A DNA stretch of 29,698 bases from positions 1,213,838 through 1,243,535 of the forward strand of contig BFEA01000233.1 in assembly GCA_003427395.1 (NCBI GenBank), given 5' to 3'. The notes beneath the pieces are model-generated. The model was not told the origin of the DNA. It worked only from the letters and a program-made list of their open reading frames with translations, and made no database searches. This DNA comes from Chara braunii. Its lineage: Eukaryota; Streptophyta; Charophyceae; Charales; Characeae. A program made the position numbers and the translations under genes. Positions 28,639-29,698 of the stretch are shown here, in pieces (the stretch's first letter is position 1; each line of letters opens with the position of its first letter).

Positions 28639-28820
28639 TTCAATTGGCAGTGCACGGCCGCAGCCAATGTATGGCTAACTCCTAAAATTGCGGAGGCTCG
28701 GGGCCGCGATGGGCCAATGGCTAGTGGCGCCAGCCAGAAAAGAAACATGTCGCTGCTGGTTGTTCCGCAAAACTTGCTGAGCAGTGCAAGTCCGCCATGC
28801 TCGGGTGTACTGGTGGTTCG
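28639..28820 (-). mobile_element. TTAA-MITE, long subfamily, copy F
   Basis: Read on the minus strand it starts CGAACCACCAGTACACCCG and ends GGCCGTGCACTGCCAATTGAA, with GGCTGGCGCCACTAGCC inside. It aligns throughout with E1 and E2. Its TTAA borders have eroded. At the position of the U6 insertion in E2 it simply reads CAATTTTAGGAGTTAG. Confidence 0.7.
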
Positions 28821-29277
28821 GAACAGTTGAGTGCTATGATTCTGGGAAGAAGGTATTGGTTACACGACCTGTTGTGGGAGAGATCAAGCAGCGAAACGTA
28901 CAATTCGAGGCGAGTTATATCGCATCTCGTGAGAATGGAGTACAGAGGTGTTCTTTGAATCTCACTCTGTACTAAGAATTGACTCCCCGGACTATGGGGT
29001 GGCTGCAGTGTGGGGTAGTACATCACACACTACTGTAACAGCATCTTGCCCCCTTCCTGCAAATTTCTGAGCGAAGTCGGCGTGCAGGTCTACAGGTCAG
29101 CAAACTAGGAAATAGGGATGACTATCAAATTTTAAACTGAGTCTAGTTTTTGTAACATTTTGACACGAAATCAAATGTTGTACAGATTTTTAACGAAGGT
29201 CATGTCAGTTTGGCCACAAAGCGAAACAAAACAAACACAATGTCACAAAAAAAGAACATATTGCTGCGTCCCTACCG
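28821..29277. other. Gene-free stretch
   Basis: Nothing recognised. Confidence 0.4.
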
Positions 29278-29620
29278 TTGCTGCTCAGCAGCCTGTTTGA
29301 TGAACCGGTAGACTATTCTATACATAATCTATGCACAGTCTATTCATGGGTAGAGTACAATGTCACTGTTGCTGCTCAGCAGCCTGTTCGATGAACCGGT
29401 AAACTATAATCTATACATAGTCTATGCACAGTCTATTCATGGGTAGAGTATAATGCATACATTGTCCATACACGGTCTGCAGTCTAGACAGAGTCTATAC
29501 ATGGTTAAGACTAAACGTACATAGTCTATGCACAGTCTATTCATGGGTATAGTATAATGCATACATAGTCCATACACAGTCTGCAGTCTAGACAGAGTCT
29601 ATACATGGTTAAGACTAAAA

Positions 29621-29622
<2 letters not shown>
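29278..29622. repeat. Compound tandem array (90-bp and 104-bp units)
   Basis: GTTGCTGCTCAGCAGCCTGT starts at 29278 and 29368 (period 90). CATAGTCTATGCACAGTC starts at 29416 and 29520 (period 104, nearly identical copies). Both unit types share GTCTATTCATGGGTA and multiple TCTATACAT words, so the array grew from a shorter ancestral motif. Confidence 0.93.

Positions 29623-29623
<1 letters not shown>

Positions 29624-29698
<75 letters not shown>
29624..29698. repeat. (CA)n microsatellite running to the window end
   Basis: A pure CA run of about 75 bases, cut by the window boundary, directly following the tandem array. Confidence 0.98.

Noticed and set aside
1-29698. LTR retrotransposon or autonomous LINE/transposase gene
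   Set aside because: No reverse transcriptase, integrase or DDE transposase motif appears in any frame, and no pair of long direct repeats behaves like LTRs.

Overview
The window reads as nuclear DNA from a eukaryote of the green-plant (streptophyte) lineage. The only confidently named gene, a 60S ribosomal protein L4 gene at 7203-8432, has the C-terminal signature typical of streptophyte L4 (SDSDYxExxxFxKWLGxSQ). The snRNA-derived sequences agree with plant U2 and U6. A repeat-laden charophyte alga of the Chara type is my best guess, but the sequence does not settle genus.

Layout. Positions 1 to about 6.6 kb are AT-rich and non-coding: short tandem repeats, microsatellites and at least two foldback MITEs (3593-3779 and 6266-6510). 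From about 6.6 kb the composition becomes balanced. A 3'-truncated U6 retrocopy (6696-6780) lies just upstream of RPL4, which is intact and uninterrupted by introns. From 8.4 to 18 kb there is no further convincing gene, only tandem duplications (periods 218, 79, 60, 47, 28 and 26 bp) and MITEs. On the minus strand, 19048-18359 encodes an unrecognised 229-residue protein with a helical N-terminal part and a Thr/Ser-rich tail. It stops at a TGA, after which the same frame stays open and keeps the same bias. From 19.3 kb to the end the window is dense in poly(A)-tailed retroposons: a U2 retrocopy, a SINE-like family, a pure poly(A) insertion and a second U6 retrocopy. It also holds a Gln/Asn-rich ORF (25781-26260, open in frame past a TAG to 26458) and ends in a tandem array plus a (CA)n run.

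Two mobile systems dominate. (1) A family of non-autonomous DNA transposons (159-207 bp, not counting a later insertion) has termini TTAAACCACCAGTACTT and TTAA target duplications. One copy (22839-22998) can be compared with an empty copy of its own target 290 bp away, which fixes the duplication as exactly TTAA, as in the piggyBac and Kolobok superfamilies. (2) A poly(A)-mobilised set comprises snRNA pseudogenes and a SINE-like family of roughly 100-160 bp. That family begins GGGACGCTGGACC, shows no convincing tRNA-type promoter boxes, and folds as three consecutive stem-loops. The third stem is kept by paired substitutions between copies, suggesting descent from an undescribed structured small RNA. 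No transposase or reverse transcriptase is encoded here, so both families depend on enzymes made elsewhere.
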